A stretch of 64,000 nucleotides of DNA from Anniella stebbinsi (Eukaryota; Chordata; Lepidosauria; Squamata; Anniellidae): NCBI GenBank assembly GCA_029215795.1, contig JARDYH010000002.1, positions 59,063,001 to 59,127,000 of the forward strand. Reading direction: 5' to 3'. Positions within the stretch are counted from its first letter, which is position 1. Every line of letters starts with the position of its first letter. This document shows, piece by piece, positions 24,128-36,826 of the stretch. The notes under the pieces are model-generated. The model saw only the letters and a list, made by a program, of their open reading frames with translations, was not told the origin of the DNA and ran no database searches. The position numbers and the translations under genes are program-made.

Positions 24128-24889
24128 ACTTGTCTAACCTGCACTGCTTCTAACCAGAACCAACTGTATGTATCCATCATACTGGCGGATATCAATCTGA
24201 GTTGAATATTATGACTAGTGACTGGGAGGAGGGAATCCGCTCCAGTCTTCTGTAGTAATTTATGTTTTCAGGCAGCAGGCTAGCTCAGTAATAAAAAATC
24301 TATTTATTTTTAATGAAGGCGGGAGAGGATAATATATACAGATATAAAAATTATACACACTCCTTGAATTTTGCTATACTATAATTTGCAATGGAATATG
24401 TAGCTGTCATTTTACAAAGGTTTTTTTTTTTTTTGGCCTGCTTTTCTTTGAAACTTGATATGAAAGCCTTCCAGAAGACTTAAGCAATCCCTGAGCAATT
24501 CATTTTCCTTAAATATGTATTTCTGAAGGAATGGTGAGCTGGTGTTATTTGAACGTTCCCATGTTTTCAGGCCTGAAAAGATAGGCTGGTTCTCCCATCT
24601 GTGAGAAATAACCAAGATCATTGCTGGGTTGAAAAACTGCCAGGCATCCTGCCTTCTCCATTTGTTCACACCCATAGATTATTTAAAGAAATTTCTGCTA
24701 TTCTTTTAGCAGAATTTAGCAGAATTTACTACTTCAAGGGAGCAACCTCTTTTCAAAGTCTATACATGCCCCAGTGATTAGGAAGAAAGAGTCAAGACCT
24801 TAGACCCAATATCTGCTTCCAATTGAAGACTTACTTTGGGTTGGCTCCAGATTGAGTTAGTCACACTTTCATCCCATTGAATTCAATGA
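24128..24889. other. no recognised gene
   Basis: It contains a poly-T run (24421-24434) and AT-rich sequence without coding motifs. Confidence 0.45.
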
Positions 24890-25297
24890 CATGATTTGCA
24901 CAAGACAACCCACCATGGCTGATTGCCCACAGTGGGTTGTTGTGTTGCATAAAACCAGCATGGTTTCTGCACAATAGCTTATTTTTCACAAACAATCCAC
25001 TCTGAAAACCCATGGGTTGCTGATACCCATGGTAGCTTGTTGTGTTGTCCATACCCAACAGGGCAACTTCATCATGGAATGGTTACAGAGCTGGCCATCC
25101 AGAATGCCAAAACCCAAGGCAGAGAGTGAGGAAATTGGGAGTTCAGCTGCAAAGGTACAAAGGAGACAAGCAGGAGCCAGCAGAGGAATGAGGGTGGAAA
25201 CAAGCCATTGCAACTCCAATTACCTATCAGGTTACCAAGTGAACAACCAAGCAAACAACCAAGCTACAGTGTGGCTTAGCATGATGTGTGAACCCTC
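24890..25297. mobile_element. MITE, gttgtctgaac/gcttagcatg family (degenerate)
   Basis: It holds several gtgggttgttgtgttg and cccatggg blocks in both orientations and ends gtggcttagcatgatgtgtg plus aaccc, like the copy at 21165-21365. The left edge is approximate. Confidence 0.5.
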
Positions 25298-25500
25298 CGA
25301 ATGGGAGTAAAGCATGACTACCTTAGTTTGGATCCAACCTTTTGATTCCTAGTTGGACATTTCATCCCATGCCACTAGCAGATTATATAGTCAAGGAAAT
25401 GGCTGAGAGTTTCTGATAGCAAGAATAAAGGAAAGGGTTTTCCATAGGATATTTTGTTGTGTGAATGTGCTGTCTGCAGGTCATATGTCACACTTAGTCC

Positions 25501-25612
25501 AGCCTTTCCTAACCTGGTGCCCTACAGAAGTTTTGGACTTCAACTCCCATCTGTCCCCACCAGCATTGCCAATGATCAGGAATGCTGGGAGTTGTGGACT
25601 AAAATATGTAGA
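25501..25612. mobile_element. palindromic MITE (ccctccag family)
   Basis: It starts agcctttcctaacctggtgc and continues acagaagttttggacttcaa, ctcccat. The inverse half reads ggaatgctgggagttgtgga. Confidence 0.65.
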
Positions 25613-25736
25613 CAGCGCTGCTGCCTTAGCCCTTAATTGTGGCTGAGAAATGAATTAACACGAAATACATTTTGGCTCGGGGTGTGTCTGCAGCAGGGAG
25701 GTTTTTCTAGAGGGAGGTTTTCAGCTCATGTGAATC

Positions 25737-25900
25737 TCATAGAATCATAGAATAGTAGAGTTGGAAGGGGCCTATAAGGCCATTGAGTCCAACCCCCTGC
25801 TCAATGCAGGAATCCACCTTGACGCAATCCTGACAGATGGTTGTCCAGCTGCCTCTTGAATGCCTCTAATGTGGGAGAGCCCACGACTTCTCCAATCAAT
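25737..25900 (-). mobile_element. CR1 LINE 3' end, antisense
   Basis: It opens with tcatagaatcatagaatag, the inverse of the ATTCTATGA octamer repeats that end CR1, followed by gttggaaggggcctataagg and tccaaccccctgctcaatgc. The remainder fades around 25900. Confidence 0.85.
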
Positions 25901-27655
25901 TTAAAGTGCGGGCAGGAAGAGCTTGTGTGGCTATCTGGACTCCATCACTTCCAAGTATACCAGCAGCACAAACATACTTCTTCCACCCCATCTTGTACAA
26001 CTCTAAAAGGAAGATTTCCTGGACTTCCAGTTTACACCTGCTGCTGGGCCAGTGTAAAAGAATCTCTTATGCTGCAGTGTTCTTAGGCCAGTCTGAGAAA
26101 TACAAATCCATGCCATTCAGACCCATTACTAGCGAAGCTGTACAAAGTCCATGCCATGTCATTCAGAATCATTCCTAGCTTAAAGTACAAAGTCTGTGCA
26201 AATATCAACTGGTGATTTTGTCATAGCCTTGACCTGTCATTTGACTGCAATATCATCTTACTTTATTTTGGTTTCACCCTGTCTCTACTACTGATGGAAG
26301 GCATGGAGTTACTATTTTGTCTCCAATGCCAGTGTCTGCCCATGTATTTATTTATTTATTTATTTATTTATTTTGTTTCTCCCATTGCACTCAGGTGGAT
26401 GAAAACGTGATGGCCATAATCAATCAGGAATATGCCTCCTAGCACTGGCATGTATCGTAGCTGCCCTTACACATGCCGCATTCATTTCCTTAGCTATGGA
26501 GCAACAGAAACAGGTCTAATGGAGGCGGATGATAGAAATGGCAACGTGTCTGCAACTACCATTCCGCTGGTTTATTATGGGAGAAACATATGCAGTTGGT
26601 GGGGTAGACACAGCCTTTTATAACAATTCTACCTAATTTGAAACAAAAGAGTAATTGAGCATTGGGAATGCAGTCAATTAGGGTGATGAAGCATTTATTT
26701 GTTGCGATTCATTAATTTGTCAATGGATTATGCCTTATGTTCCCATCACATTTCTGGTCATATGCATGTCTTTCATGGCCTTTCTGTTTTTTCTCCAAGT
26801 CCTGAACTGGATATGTTATCTGCATGCTTTATAAAATATCCACTGTCTTCATGATCATCCTGTATTTAATTATGCTGTTTGCAAACTCGGCATTTCTACA
26901 TCCTTCACCCTGTCTCCACCACACACACACACACACACACTCCACCATAAAATGGAAAAGTGATAATCTCTTTTGCTATTAACACCTCATTTAGGTCTGT
27001 TGGGAAAACATTTAGCAAGGTATTATCCACACAGCTCATTAGGGAATTAGTCACTGTGCATGAGAGAAGATGCTTTTGCCTGTTGCTGCATTAAAACCCA
27101 AGAATCTTTTAGGATAGGCTACTCAGCTTTTTATTAAAATATATTTCTAGCAATAGAGTAAAAGAAAGCCAATAGTTTGCATTAATCCCCTCTTTTTTCA
27201 TATTTCAGTTAGATAAACTATCTGATATGTTCAGCTTTACCAAACAAAGATACAACTGGCATTTTAGATCTTGATCTGAAAAGTGGATTCTTTCCTTGGT
27301 GCAGGTCATGGGTCCATAGCTGAAGCTACATCTTGAAGTGTAGTCAAACCTGCCAAACCAATGTTCTCCATAGAATTAGATCTTTTTCCCTGGCCTTGAT
27401 GGAAACAGTCCCAGGCATATGGGCTAATCCTGCCCCTGTGCAAATGTAAATGATAACCCAGCAGAAGCCAAGATAAAGGCAGAGTAAAGAAGCAGGGGAG
27501 ATGCCAATATGAACTAGAGTCTTCACTGAGATAGTGCTTATAGGGTGACCACTTGTAAATCACCCCGATGGAGGAAATGCATCACCAGAAGAGAGAACAA
27601 AACAGGTCAGTGATTTACATGGCATTTACATGTGGTAATTTATATTTATAGATGC
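25901..27655. other. no gene; two microsatellites
   Basis: (TTTA)n runs at about 26344-26373 and (CA)n at about 26920-26940. Sequence at 26630-26900 is AT-rich, without repeat signatures. No coding motif was seen. Confidence 0.5.
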
Positions 27656-27663
27656 AAATTTAG

Positions 27664-28138
27664 TAGGGATGTTGGAGGAATCTGTTGAGGGGGGAGAGCT
27701 TACTGAGCTTTCATCAGCTTGGGCCCCAGACATCAGCTCATTTCCCACAAGCTGGCCCATCTTGAACTGTATTGAGTCAGGCCTGTTTGTAGATATACTG
27801 TTTTTTGTTTGTTTTTAAAAAATGTAAATAGAACTTTGCGCACATTGCAGCCAAAATATGTGTAATTTGAGCACATTTGGTCATAATTTGCACAAATTTC
27901 AGCTGTAATTTATGTAATTTGTGGCTGCAACTACCACAAATTATGCAAATGGCAGTTGCAATGTGTGCAAATTACACAATTCACAGCTGCAATTGGTGCA
28001 AATTTATATTCATGCAATTTTTAAAAAAATTCAGATGGGGGGGAAGAAACTCAGCTCACAAATATAAGGCAAGTCAGGGCTGCTGCTTAAATCCAGAGAG
28101 CCCAAAAAGGCCAGATTTCCCAGCAATGGATATCCCTA
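27664..28138. mobile_element. non-autonomous hAT element with TAGGGATGTT end and 8-bp flank repeat
   Basis: The ends are tagggatgtt and atatccсta in inverse (written here by position 28131-28138). The flanks aaatttag (27656-27663) and aagtttag (28139-28146) match at 7 of 8. The interior is a series of degenerate gcaaatt/aatttgc motifs (27840-28020), as in 4436-4550. No coding capacity. Orientation is opposite to the element at 329-749, judged by the ggatgttggag terminus. Confidence 0.75.
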
Positions 28139-28146
28139 AAGTTTAG

Positions 28147-30005
28147 GCATAATTATTATAATATAAGTAGAAATACAGTACATCTCCCCATAGTATGGAA
28201 GACTGTGCCTAGGTGATCTATGTGCCAGCCTGATCAGTCTGCTCTTCAGATGCTAGCTGTTGAGGGGTAACAGTCCTTATGCTTCCTTATCTTTAAACTG
28301 GAGGATAGTTCACTGGCAACCCTTCAAATAAAGGACTGTGTCCTGTAAAAGAGGCACCTGCTCATCATACCATATGAAGGCAGGGAAAGGAAGAATGTCC
28401 TAATCCCGCTCCTACTCTTACTCTCCCCCTATAACTATGGGGCCATGATGGCCTTGCATTCAGTGGTGTAAAGAGAGAGAATGAGGCACACACACAGATC
28501 ACATTCACTTTTCTATCAGCATTTACCCTCTGGGGTAAGCAGTAGATAAGTCAGCATCATGTGGGACCTGCAACAAACTGTTGAATGCACTCTCAACTTC
28601 CGGGCTCCAGATAGTTTTCTGTTTTTCATTTCCCACTCACATTCAACATTCTGTGGCTGCTCAGCATGCTCAATTGTCACTGGCTGTGTTTTGGAAGGGA
28701 GTTGAAATCTTGGGGTTCCCAGAAACTCTCATGCTTCCTTCATGTCTCTCAGTGACCCTGTTTTGACTTTGACTCCGTAATTGTTGGCCCTCATCAGCTG
28801 AGTTTGGTATTAGAGGGAGTGATTTTTTCCAGAACATAATCTAAACCTAGTTTCTCTCCAATATTCAACTGTAGAACTTATTTTCTCAGCCCTGGGGTGT
28901 ATAATAATACAGAAGACAGCATCCCTGAGCATGTATGGAGTTCCTTTTTAACACTGAGTGATTATCATCAATCTCCAAGTAGTATAGGCATAGAGGGCTT
29001 GGTTGAAGATAGGTAGGCTTGATCCCTAGGAGCCCTCTCCCTGCCTATCTTGCATTTAACAAAACTACTATTCAGTATCTGTCCACTGATTTGCCAGCCT
29101 CTGCCCTCCTTCTGACTTGCTTCTGTTGCAGCCTCCTTTACCCCTCCAGCGCTGGAAAACACAAAAAATATTTGAATCACTTCCCCAGTCCCCACAGATC
29201 CATCTTCTTCCTACAATTTGTGCTCAGCAAGTCTTTTTGGCTGTGTTTTTGTTTTTCCTTAGAAGTGAAACACCTGCTTTCCTCGCAAGAGAACTAAGCT
29301 GCGGCACATGGTTGCTGAATGGCATGAAAGCCATCCTTATCAGAAGGCCAGAGCCGCCTTGTGCTAAAAGGGCAGCAGCTCATTAAAAGCTTGCACTCTG
29401 ATAATGCGTCAGCGTGGTGGCGGCTTCTCACTGAGACGGGCTTCGTGGAACTCCTACCAGTTCCGCTCTGTGTTAGAAATCTCTTTTGCCTCATTGTGTA
29501 GACTTGCTTCCCGTGGTCTGTGAAGGTCCCAGTTTGAGTCTCGTCTGTGATGGTGTGATTGTCACACTCACAGCCAATTCAGGGAGCGAACAACGGCCTG
29601 AAGTGATTGATTAAGTCAGTTTGGAGTGCTTAGTCTCTTGCTAGCAGAACGCAGCTGCCTTAACACTTTAATAGTAGCACCAGAAAAACAAATCGGAATT
29701 TTTATACCCTTTGAGCCTGCTCCATGTTTTCGGTAATAAGCTAACAGTGGGGGCCCTGTCACCCTTGAAAGGAACTTGCCATTTCAGTACTTCCCTCCCC
29801 AGCATATAAATACAACTAATCATGTTTATTTTCCCTTCGTGTGCTTCATTTTTATTTTATTATTTTTTATTTTTGCAAAGGACAAATGTCATTTTCATTA
29901 TGCCCTTTATTAGTAATCAGTTAGCCAGGGGTTCCAGGGCAGAGGTTTAGCTGCCAACATATGGCCATGCATGTCTGGCACAGTTTAGTAGATACAGGAA
30001 TGTGT
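28147..30005. other. no recognised gene
   Basis: About 1.9 kb with only short frames and no repeat termini. Nothing else can be supported. Confidence 0.5.
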
Positions 30006-30433
30006 GATGGCCAGAATTGTTTCTGCCTTTTTCTATATTAGACCAGCCACAATTATGCTTTCAAATCCTATAAAGCTGATTAGTGGAAGATTCAGAACAG
30101 ACAAAAGGAAGTATTTCTTCACACAGTGCATTGTCAAACTATGGAATGTGGGGATGGCCACCAGTTTGGGTGGCTTTATAAGGGGGTTAAATAAATTCCT
30201 GGAGGAGAAGGCTATCAATAGCTACTCATCCTGATGGCTATGTGCTACCTCCAGTTTCAGAAGCAGTAAGCCTATGTACCCCAATTGCTGGGGAACATGG
30301 GTGAGAGGGTGCTGTTGCACTTGTGTCCTGCTTGTGGATTCCTCATCAACAGTTGGTTGGCTACTGTATGAACAGAATGCTGAACAAAATGGACTCTTGG
30401 TTTGATCCAGCATGGTTCTTCTTATGTTCTTAA
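30006..30433 (+). mobile_element. CR1-like LINE 3' end, longer copy
   Basis: The first part encodes a decayed tail (wording such as ggaagtatttcttcacacag and atgtggggatgg). The second part matches 18955-19165, ending ttcttcttatgttctta. It is 5'-truncated. Confidence 0.7.
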
Positions 30434-30550
30434 ATTTCTCCAGGCTTCCTACCTGGTTGCCAACCCACTTGCAATGCCTTCTGAACTGAGCAGAATAAAA
30501 GAATTGCGGCCAGCACACCAAGGAGCCCCAGCTACTTAAACAAGCAGAAT

Positions 30551-30655
30551 AGGTTGTGATCTTAAGCGCATGGAGTCAGGGACAGGTCCCATTGAGCATA
30601 ATTGGACTTCTGAGTGAACATGTGAAGACTGCACTGCACATGTGCATCAACATAC
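30551..30655. mobile_element. decayed MITE (gcaatccta family)
   Basis: It keeps ggtcccattgagcataattg and ggacttctgagtgaacatg in the family order. Confidence 0.45.
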
Positions 30656-30756
30656 TTTTATTTTTTTAATGACTTTTATTATAATGGGGGGAACAATTCA
30701 AAAGGGGAAAAGATAAAGACAAATATCAACTTCAATACATTGCAAGTATTAGATGA

Positions 30757-30828
30757 AAAATTTTATACCGCCCAGAGAGCTTCGGCTATGGGGTGGTATA
30801 AAAATGCAATAAATAAATAAATAAATAA
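30757..30828 (+). mobile_element. LINE 3' tail with (AATA)n
   Basis: It reads ttttataccgcccagagagc, ttcggctatggggtggtat, then about five aaat units, the common 3' end of reptile L2/CR1 LINEs. Confidence 0.65.
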
Positions 30829-30998
30829 AAATGGTTTGGATCCAAATTTAAGTGGAACAGATTCCTCACCCTCTCCTTCCCACAGCAGCCCCTTCAGGGG
30901 ACTGGAGGGGTGGGCTGCCATGGGAAGGAGGGAGTAGGGAAGTCCACTTCCTCCAGTGCAGTTGATCAAGCTTAAATCTGGGTCCAACCCTAAGTAAG
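30829..30998. mobile_element. MITE with ggttggatcca ends
   Basis: It starts atggtttggatccaaattt and ends ctgggtccaaccc. The centre is ccttcccacagcagcccctt. Longer copies are at 39664-39924 and 59321-59556. Confidence 0.6.
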
Positions 30999-30999
30999 T

Positions 31000-31839
31000 G
31001 GATATAGAATTTCAGCCTTATCTGGGAGTAAGTGCCACTGACCACAGTGACTCTTGCTTTTTGGAAAACATTCATAAGCTTGTGCTATTAAACACTATAG
31101 GCTCCATCACACCTACTTTTTTTTCCTGGTATGCACCCACGATTTCATTAGCGCATCAATGTGTTGTCACGTTATTTTGCCTTGTTTACCTTTTCACCTG
31201 TGCAGGCTCATGCTTCCGCTCTCCCACTATTGCACTCACCCCATGCCACCCCTTCTCCTTCCCCCTTCAGTTCATTGGTTCTTGTAGTTGATGGACATTG
31301 TGATAGGCGTGGGTGCCTTCCCCCCCCTCTGGTTTTGGCGATTTAGCATTTCATGGGCTGGGTGTCATTTCTGCCTTTAGAAGTGAGATGATGCTCCCTT
31401 CTGCACAGGTCTTCACACGCCCCCTCCCTCCCCCTTCCCAGTTGAGTGGTTGAGCAGTTTTACGAACTGGAGAACTGCCCCCGCCCTCCTCCATTGTCAG
31501 CAAGACCGCCCTTCAGCGCCCCCCCCCCGAAGGGACATTCTGCGACATAGCACAAGGACAGCAATACATGGGGATGGAAGGGTGGTTTTATCCCATGTTG
31601 AGAAAAACTGATGCCAAAAAATGATCTAACAATGAGAAATGAAATATGACAATATAAAAAAAGAACACTAAGGTAATTATATTTCCTCAGTCGCCAGTGA
31701 ACACCACGAGAGACTATCATTTTGTTAAGAAACTTCTGCAGACCTATCTTATCAAAGTAAGAAATCTATGTATTTAATTTTTGATAATACTGTTTTTATA
31801 TTCAGAATTATGCTGGTTGTATAACCGTAATAAAATTTA
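31000..31839. other. no recognised gene
   Basis: It includes pyrimidine-rich stretches (31250-31330) and a poly-C run (31520-31528). Confidence 0.45.
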
Positions 31840-32240
31840 TCTATCTATCTATATTCAGAAACATTCTTTTATATGAATTATAGTAATTTTTGACATATAA
31901 TATGAACAGGCCCATAAGCTTTTAAAAAGTATCTTTTTAATACATAAAAATGTACTATTTAAACAGTTTTTAACATACTTATACATGGGCATAGGCCTTT
32001 TAAGGCAATGTTCCCAATTAATCTACTAATCGTTATATTTAAGCTTTGTGTTGTCACTGTACAGTAATATTAATGTAATGTATTCTTGATGTTGCAGCCC
32101 CCTGATGAAGGCCTTCTGAATAAAACCTTACAGGCCGAAACGCGTTGGGCGTAATATAATAAAGCATTTCAGCGTTCCGAGAACTGCTTCTCTCTCCTTT
32201 TTTTTACTTTAGTGGATGCTCTCCTCCCCTTGGTTTTTCA
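31840..32240 (+). mobile_element. possible retroelement remnant with (TATC)n and gaaacgcgttgg motif
   Basis: A short tatc run (31840-31853) follows accgtaataaaatt, like a LINE end. At 32098-32150 the text ctgatgaaggcc, aggccgaaacgcgttgggc resembles a motif repeated in several vertebrate transposable elements. It is followed by an AATAAA-type signal (32157-32163). The class was not identified. Confidence 0.35.
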
Positions 32241-33094
32241 CAACTGAAAATCAGCCAATTAAATATGGAATTTAGGAGGGGCAACGATAACTTGTTGATT
32301 AAAGGACTGTGGGGAGTACAGATACTTAAAAGAACTGTTCAACTAACACAAGAGGACTGAGTTAGCATGGAACAAAGTTCCTATAGTACAATTCAATTTT
32401 AGAAATTTTGAGGAAACAGCAAGGCGGGAGCTGAAAGAAAGGTAGAAAGAAGGAAGATAATGAAAATTTTCAGCCCAGTTATGTGCATGTTTACTCTAAA
32501 AGACATGCCAGTGAATTCGTTGCCATTTATTCATTGCAATTTATTAAAGTACAGTTTGGTTTGGAGCACAGTTAAACACAACAAAGAAGTCACCTTACCA
32601 TAGTTGTTACTGGGGGAAAATCTATCATTTTCAGTTCATGGATAGGTGGGATTTAACAGCTATAATGTCAGGGTTTTCCTCTGAATAATACATGGCAAAA
32701 TTATTTATCATAACCTGTTAATGCAAATAAAAGTGAGGTGAAAGGGACTGAAATATTTGGAGCAATGGAGGAGTTTATTTTTAAAAAAGACAAAGGGAGA
32801 AGGTTAGTCTCTGACTTAAATTTAGAAATAAATTAAAATTTAAGGTGGTATGTTCTGCAGAATAAAAAATACGATGGCAGTGAAATCAGAGACCCCACAT
32901 ACACATGCACACAATGCAAAAAGGTATAAAAATCATAAGAATATGATAATCTCAATAAATGAAGAGCCCTATAAAGTAAAAGTAAAGTAAGAATGTACAT
33001 CATTAGATATAGATAAAGCTAAAGGGAGAAGCCCAGACAAAATGTGTGAACAAATAAACAACCCCAAAATTATCCACAAGAACTGGAACATTTA
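32241..33094. other. no recognised gene
   Basis: AT-rich, with a taaagtaaaagtaaagtaag tract at about 32974-32993. Confidence 0.45.
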
Positions 33095-33393
33095 CAGTAC
33101 AATCCTCTGCATGTCTACTCAGAAGTCAGTCTTACTAAGTGTAATGCATTGGTTCCAACGTTGGCTGTCTTCCAGCAGAACAGATTCCCCCTCTGCCCTG
33201 CAGCCCATCACACACACTCCAAATCTGCTCTGGAGGATTGGAGGACCTTCCAGAGTAGATTGTGGGGAGCATGCAAGGGACTGCGGGGGGAGGAGAGCAA
33301 GGGAAAGTCCTGTTGCACAAGCAGGAGTCCACTCACGTGATTTAACCCAATGGGACTGACTCTCAAATAAGCATGTCCGGGATAGCAGCCTTA
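33095..33393. mobile_element. MITE (gcaatccta family) with internal extension
   Basis: The left end cagtacaatcctctgcatg and tctactcagaagtcagtc are matched in inverse by caatgggactgactctcaaa and gcatgtccgggatagcag. The roughly 190 bp between contain a ttggttccaac-type sequence and may be a second nested element. Confidence 0.6.
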
Positions 33394-33840
33394 GTTATCA
33401 TCTAAGGAATTATCATGCACCATATTTTAATTTTTTTAAAAAAAGATAAAAATTCAATAGCCCATATATTGATTATACTGTTTTCAATAAACAGAAAGAC
33501 TGAGGTCATACAAGCTGCACTTTGCAAGGGCAAAGAAACAAAAGAAAAGGCATTGTCAACTTAATGCTGAAGTGATACAAAACGGAGAATGTTCACTGTG
33601 CAAATATCAAGACGCATCACCTTGAATTTGACAGCAATCTGCTTCAACTACTAAAAACAAAGCCAAGCAGAGGCATTGGAGGAAGGTAATATCTTTTAAA
33701 GGATGATGGATTTTTTATAGGCAGAAAGGGGATAGAAAGTTTAGATCTGCTACATTTAGGTTTTTAAAAAATCTTTTTTTAAGTTTGGGAAAGTGTTGTT
33801 TTTTAAAGTTTGGGAAAGTTTAGGAAGACTTCTTAAAACT

Positions 33841-33871
<31 letters not shown>

Positions 33872-34924
33872 CCAGAAAACACTAAGAACAAAAAGGAAAA
33901 GTAAGATAAACTCAAAGGGAAAGTGTATAAACGTTTAGAAGGGACAAATAATATGTGTATCTAATATGTTTGTATAATATGTTGCAATATGCTTTTAAAC
34001 ATTTATGAAAACAAAGGTGGCATAGCAGAACAGGTATCAATAATAGTTTTTAAAGTAATGTTTAAAATCAAAAGTATGGCTTAATTTGTAATAAAAAGAA
34101 GCAGATGTTATTTATTTTTAAAATGGTAGAAGCAAAATGCAAGCCATGATCTATTTCCCCCCTATGGATCTTCACTTCTTCTGTCCTAGACTTTTGAACA
34201 TGGAGGAAGACAATCACTTTTTAGAGGCTTGTAGGCAATTTGAACAAAAAGCTCTTGCTTGCAATGTGCACACTCATTCCGTTTTCGCCTCTGGTAAACA
34301 TGTTTTGTTTTGTTTTTGTACTTGTTTCAAAGATCTCCCAAACATGTTTGACTATAGCTGATAGTGGGACAAAATAAATGTTTGATGTATTTATTGAGGA
34401 ACTTGTATCTCACATCCAAAAATGGAAGTGCTCAAGGCAGCAGTTACAACCTGAACTAGAAAGATCCAAAACTATACAAAATGAAAAAGTTCTTAAGCGA
34501 CAGTACAATATTGGTGGTGGGAAAGAATAAACCTTCTTAGCCAAGGAGTTCTGCATTGGGGATGCCACAACAGAACAGGCCCAATATTATATCACCAGCT
34601 GTATCTCTGTAAGCAAATGGGCATGCAAAAGAGCCCTACAAGATCATTTCAGAGACTGGGGAGGAAAGGAGGTGGTCATTCCCATCCCAGAAATCTTACG
34701 TAGGAATCATCCATGTATGTAACTACTACACAGTCTGCACAACTTTCTTGGAGCTAGTTATGTGTGGTAATCATGCCCACATCAGGCTTTCTGAAAATGA
34801 CGTGTCTTGTGACTCGCGAAGAGCACTCCTGTACTGAAGAGCAGCACAAGAAACAGAATCATTTGTGAAGCTACAAAAAAGAAGACATCACTGTCTCCCC
34901 AAATTGAACAATTACTTTACACCT

Positions 34925-34971
<47 letters not shown>

Positions 34972-36475
34972 GCATTGTAAGTAGGCTGCAAAATCGGCTT
35001 CCTAAGGATGCAAGAGAGTTGAAATTGGACAGGGATATATTACGTGGAAACAGGAGGAGGACATGGGAGGAAAGGAAGAAGGAAAGAAGGGAGAGAGGAG
35101 GGAGGGGAATACAGAAAAGATTAGCGCTGCTTTGAGTCTGACTTTCAAGGGAGAGATTGCCCTTCCTGCATCAATTCATGGCTCAACCACCAGTTTCAGA
35201 TTTCCTTTTCTACTGAGAAATTAATCTAAACAAGTGTTAACTTAATTTTTCAGTACTAAATGAGAACGGAGTGTGGTTGTTGCACAATGAATTGCTAAAC
35301 GAAGAGGAAATTGGCTGGTGAAAGAGAGCACTGGAGAAAAGGGAATTGTGAAAGAGATGAAACATCTGTTTAAACATTTAAACTATCTTCTAAATACTGG
35401 GGGGAAATAGGTTAACTTGTTTTTCCTTACTAGCCTCTCTACTCATAGCCTAGGATGCATCCCTATGGCATTAACTTCTGGCATTATTCCATCTCATACC
35501 TTGCCTCGTCCCCTGCTTATGTGGCACAAGATGACCTTGCAGCCATGTCTCTCCAAATGCCATGCCTACACTGAGGGCATCATCACACCGGGGGGGGGGG
35601 GGGGAATTGCATTTCCTTACATTTGCTTCTCCGCTCTTCCTTTTGTCCTTCATTACTTCCTCTTTCTTCCCAGAGAGGAAAGAGGAAGTCAGCAAAGACC
35701 ACATGGCCCATTCAGAGGCCGTTTTTATCACGCCACTTTTCCTGCACACAGCAGATTGCAGCACATTCCATTTTTTAAAAAAATTGGATTAAAAAGGGTC
35801 TATTTTGCAATGGAAAAATGAGTGGAAGGAGCTGGAGGCACATGGGAGGTGGACATCATCATCTAAAGGATGCACAAACATCTGTAAGTAGGTAGTAGTG
35901 AGCGTGCAATAAAATGCTCATCTAATGATGCCCTGACAGAGCACCATTAATCTGGCTGCTCCATGGTTCTCTCAGTTTGGTTGCACATTTGTGCATAGCC
36001 AATATCTATTATGGTACAAAACAGGTCCACTGATTTGTGCCAGTATGGATATAGCTTGAAGGAGCACAGGAGCACCCAAAAAAGACAAATCTATACCTGG
36101 GAATTTTGCATGCATTTGTTACAGCAGTTCCAATTGCCAAAAGGATTTGCTACCATTTTTTTTCTATTTTTAAAGTAGTTTGTCTCCTTGGCAGTGGAAA
36201 CCTGTGCTCAAACGATGAGCAAAAGTGTAAGAGAGCCCTTAAAGAAATCCACAAATGCCACCTTTGCATTTCCCCCAAGTTTAGGACCAAAGAAAATGTG
36301 AAGCCCCAACGTTCAAGATTGGCACCAATGGGAGCTTTCCTCCCATTGTGAAAAGTAGATGGGGGACAACAGTTCCAATCAAGCTGACAGCAAGGCAAAA
36401 GGTTAAAGCCCCCACCCATTGTGTTCCTGATCCAGCTCCCCTCGCCCCATCCACACCAGCTATTTTAAAAAATCT
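33394..36475. other. long stretch without recognised gene
   Basis: About 3 kb. Simple repeats: (TTTA)n 33838-33872, (TG)n(TA)n 34925-34972, poly-G 35589-35604. The 134-codon frame at 35417-35821 spans the poly-G tract and overlaps frames on the other strand, so it is treated as chance. Confidence 0.5.
34925..34972. repeat. (TG)n(TA)n microsatellite
   Basis: About 17 tg units followed by about five ta units. Confidence 0.9.
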
Positions 36476-36479
36476 TGCA

Positions 36480-36826
36480 TGCTGGGTTCACACAATACTC
36501 TAATCCATACTCAGTGGCTGAGTGTGAATTGTTGTTGAACTTTAGGTTGTTAGTTGGACTGTGGGGTAGCATATTGTCTGAACTCAGGATATTTTCCACA
36601 GTGTGGCTTGTTAGCCGTGCAGTGTGGCCTGAACAACAAACCATGGGTTCTCCTGGTGGCCTGTTCGAGAAAAATAAGCCACACTGCGTGATTAACAAGC
36701 CTCCCTGCAGAAAATGTCCTGGTTCAGAAAACTCACTAACCCTCAGTTTAACAAACAACCCATGGTTCAATAGTAACCCACACTCCACCACTGATATGTA
36801 TAGCATGTTGTCTGAACACAGCCATT
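36480..36826. mobile_element. MITE with gttcacacaatac/tgtctgaac ends
   Basis: The left end ctgggttcacacaatactc and right end catgttgtctgaacacagcc are inverted partners. Inside, ctgtggggtagcatattgtc and many gttgttag/aacaac blocks form an internal foldback. The opposing 113- and 127-codon frames are shadows of this palindrome. Confidence 0.65.

Noticed and set aside
35589..35604. Poly-G tract as a functional quadruplex
   Set aside because: A single mononucleotide run is adequately explained as a simple repeat.
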